From Thermoplasmata archaeon (GTDB lineage Archaea; Thermoplasmatota; B47-G6; B47-G6B; 47-G6): a stretch of DNA of 7,075 nt. The notes below the pieces were generated by a model. That model searched no databases, had not been told where the DNA came from, and worked only from the letters and a program-made list of their open reading frames with translations. This document shows, piece after piece, positions 6,412 through 7,075 of the stretch. The stretch lies in assembly GCA_003663565.1 (NCBI GenBank), contig QMTT01000040.1, positions 1 to 7,075 of the forward strand, written 5' to 3'. Each line of letters begins with the position of its first letter. Position 1 is the stretch's first letter. The translations under genes and the position numbers were made by a program.

Positions 6412-7075
6412 ATGAGTCTTGATCAACTGAAAGATCTCATAGAAGAAGCTGCGAGAATTATTTCTGAGGCTAATATCCTCATAAGTTTTACCGGTGCTGG
6501 AGTATCTGCAGAGAGCGGCATACCAACATTTCGAGGCAGTGGAGGACTTTGGGAAAACTATAAAATTGAGGATGTTGCAACTCCAGAAGGATTTAGAAAG
6601 AACCCTGAGCTCGTGTGGAGATTCTACTTGGAGAGAAGGAAGAAAATTAAGGAAACAAAACCAAATCCAGCACATCTAGCATTGGCAGAATTAGAGAGCA
6701 TCTTCAGAGATCTTAGCAGAAAATTCTACGTGATCACTCAGAATATAGATAACTTGCATAGACTTGCAGGAAATAAGAACGTGATAGAACTTCATGGGAA
6801 CATATGGTACACACGATGTTCAAACGACTACTGTGAGAACTCAAGGCCCTTTTATGATGACAATATAGACTATGAGGAGATACCTCCTAGGTGTGATCTC
6901 TGCGGGTCTTACTTAAGGCCACATGTGGTCTGGTTCGGAGAGCCTCTACCAGAAGATGCCTTAAGCGAGGCATTTAAGTTGGCATCAATGGCGGATGCTG
7001 TAATAGTTATAGGTACTTCGGGGGTCGTGTTCCCAGCGGCTTATATCCCATATGTGGTTAAAGAGCATGGAGGAA
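6412..7075 (+). CDS. Sir2-family NAD-dependent protein deacylase (3' partial)
   Basis: Removes acyl groups from lysine using NAD, releasing nicotinamide and O-acyl-ADP-ribose; in Sulfolobus a sirtuin deacetylates the chromatin protein Alba. The 221 residues seen hold [15 protein letters not shown] (28-42, NAD binding), TQNID (109-113), the catalytic H128 in ELHG, and a zinc ribbon from C136, C141, C161 and C164. They also hold RPHVVWFGE (169-177) and [10 protein letters not shown] (201-210, ribose binding). Y72 and R75 in FYLERR match the Tyr-x-x-Arg pair of class III (SIRT5/CobB-like) sirtuins, suggesting activity on succinyl or malonyl lysine as well as acetyl lysine. The frame is open to the window edge; about 25-30 residues are missing compared with a typical archaeal sirtuin of about 245-250. 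Alternative upstream starts are ATG 6397 and GTG 6352/6355. It is divergent from herA, with no direct evidence of a shared function. Confidence 0.95.
   Translation, partial: MSLDQLKDLIEEAARIISEANILISFTGAGVSAESGIPTFRGSGGLWENYKIEDVATPEGFRKNPELVWRFYLERRKKIKETKPNPAHLALAELESIFRDLSRKFYVITQNIDNLHRLAGNKNVIELHGNIWYTRCSNDYCENSRPFYDDNIDYEEIPPRCDLCGSYLRPHVVWFGEPLPEDALSEAFKLASMADAVIVIGTSGVVFPAAYIPYVVKEHGG

Overview
The window looks archaeal and probably thermophilic. It carries a HerA-Mre11-Rad50 recombination-repair cluster, which is a hallmark archaeal operon. Arginine is coded mostly by AGA/AGG and isoleucine often by ATA, base composition is moderately AT-rich, and there are archaeal-style TATA boxes and GGTG-type ribosome binding sites. 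A thermophilic member of the Thermoproteota or a related lineage is the best guess; the genus cannot be read from this sequence.

Layout. Positions 1-124 are a perfect inverted repeat with no spacer, placed inside rad50. Reading leftward on the minus strand from about 5.9 kb come herA (hexameric DNA translocase), mre11 (nuclease) and rad50 (SMC-like ATPase with a zinc hook). They are closely spaced and look like one operon. rad50 runs into the inverted repeat and loses its C-terminal ATPase half, so the first 62 bases are probably not true chromosomal order (an assembly or amplification fold-back). The usual fourth partner, the nuclease NurA, is not in the window; it would be expected beyond the left edge. 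A non-coding stretch of about 0.5 kb (roughly 5900-6411) separates herA from a divergent plus-strand gene for a Sir2-family NAD-dependent protein deacylase, which runs off the right edge. The spacer holds a TATA-like box for each flanking gene, a palindrome enclosing a third TATA-like element, and about 300 nt with several stem-forming segments and a purine-rich minus strand. That stretch may be an unrecognised structured RNA or a long herA leader.

How the genes work together. Mre11-Rad50 recognises and tethers DNA double-strand ends. HerA, normally with NurA, resects them to 3' single-stranded tails for RadA-mediated recombination. The sirtuin is not an established part of this complex and is a divergent neighbour only. 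Start codons in the window share a pattern: a GGTG-containing ribosome binding site lies 5-8 nt before the start. This pattern moves the likely starts of mre11 (to a TTG) and herA (to a downstream ATG) away from the longest open frames.
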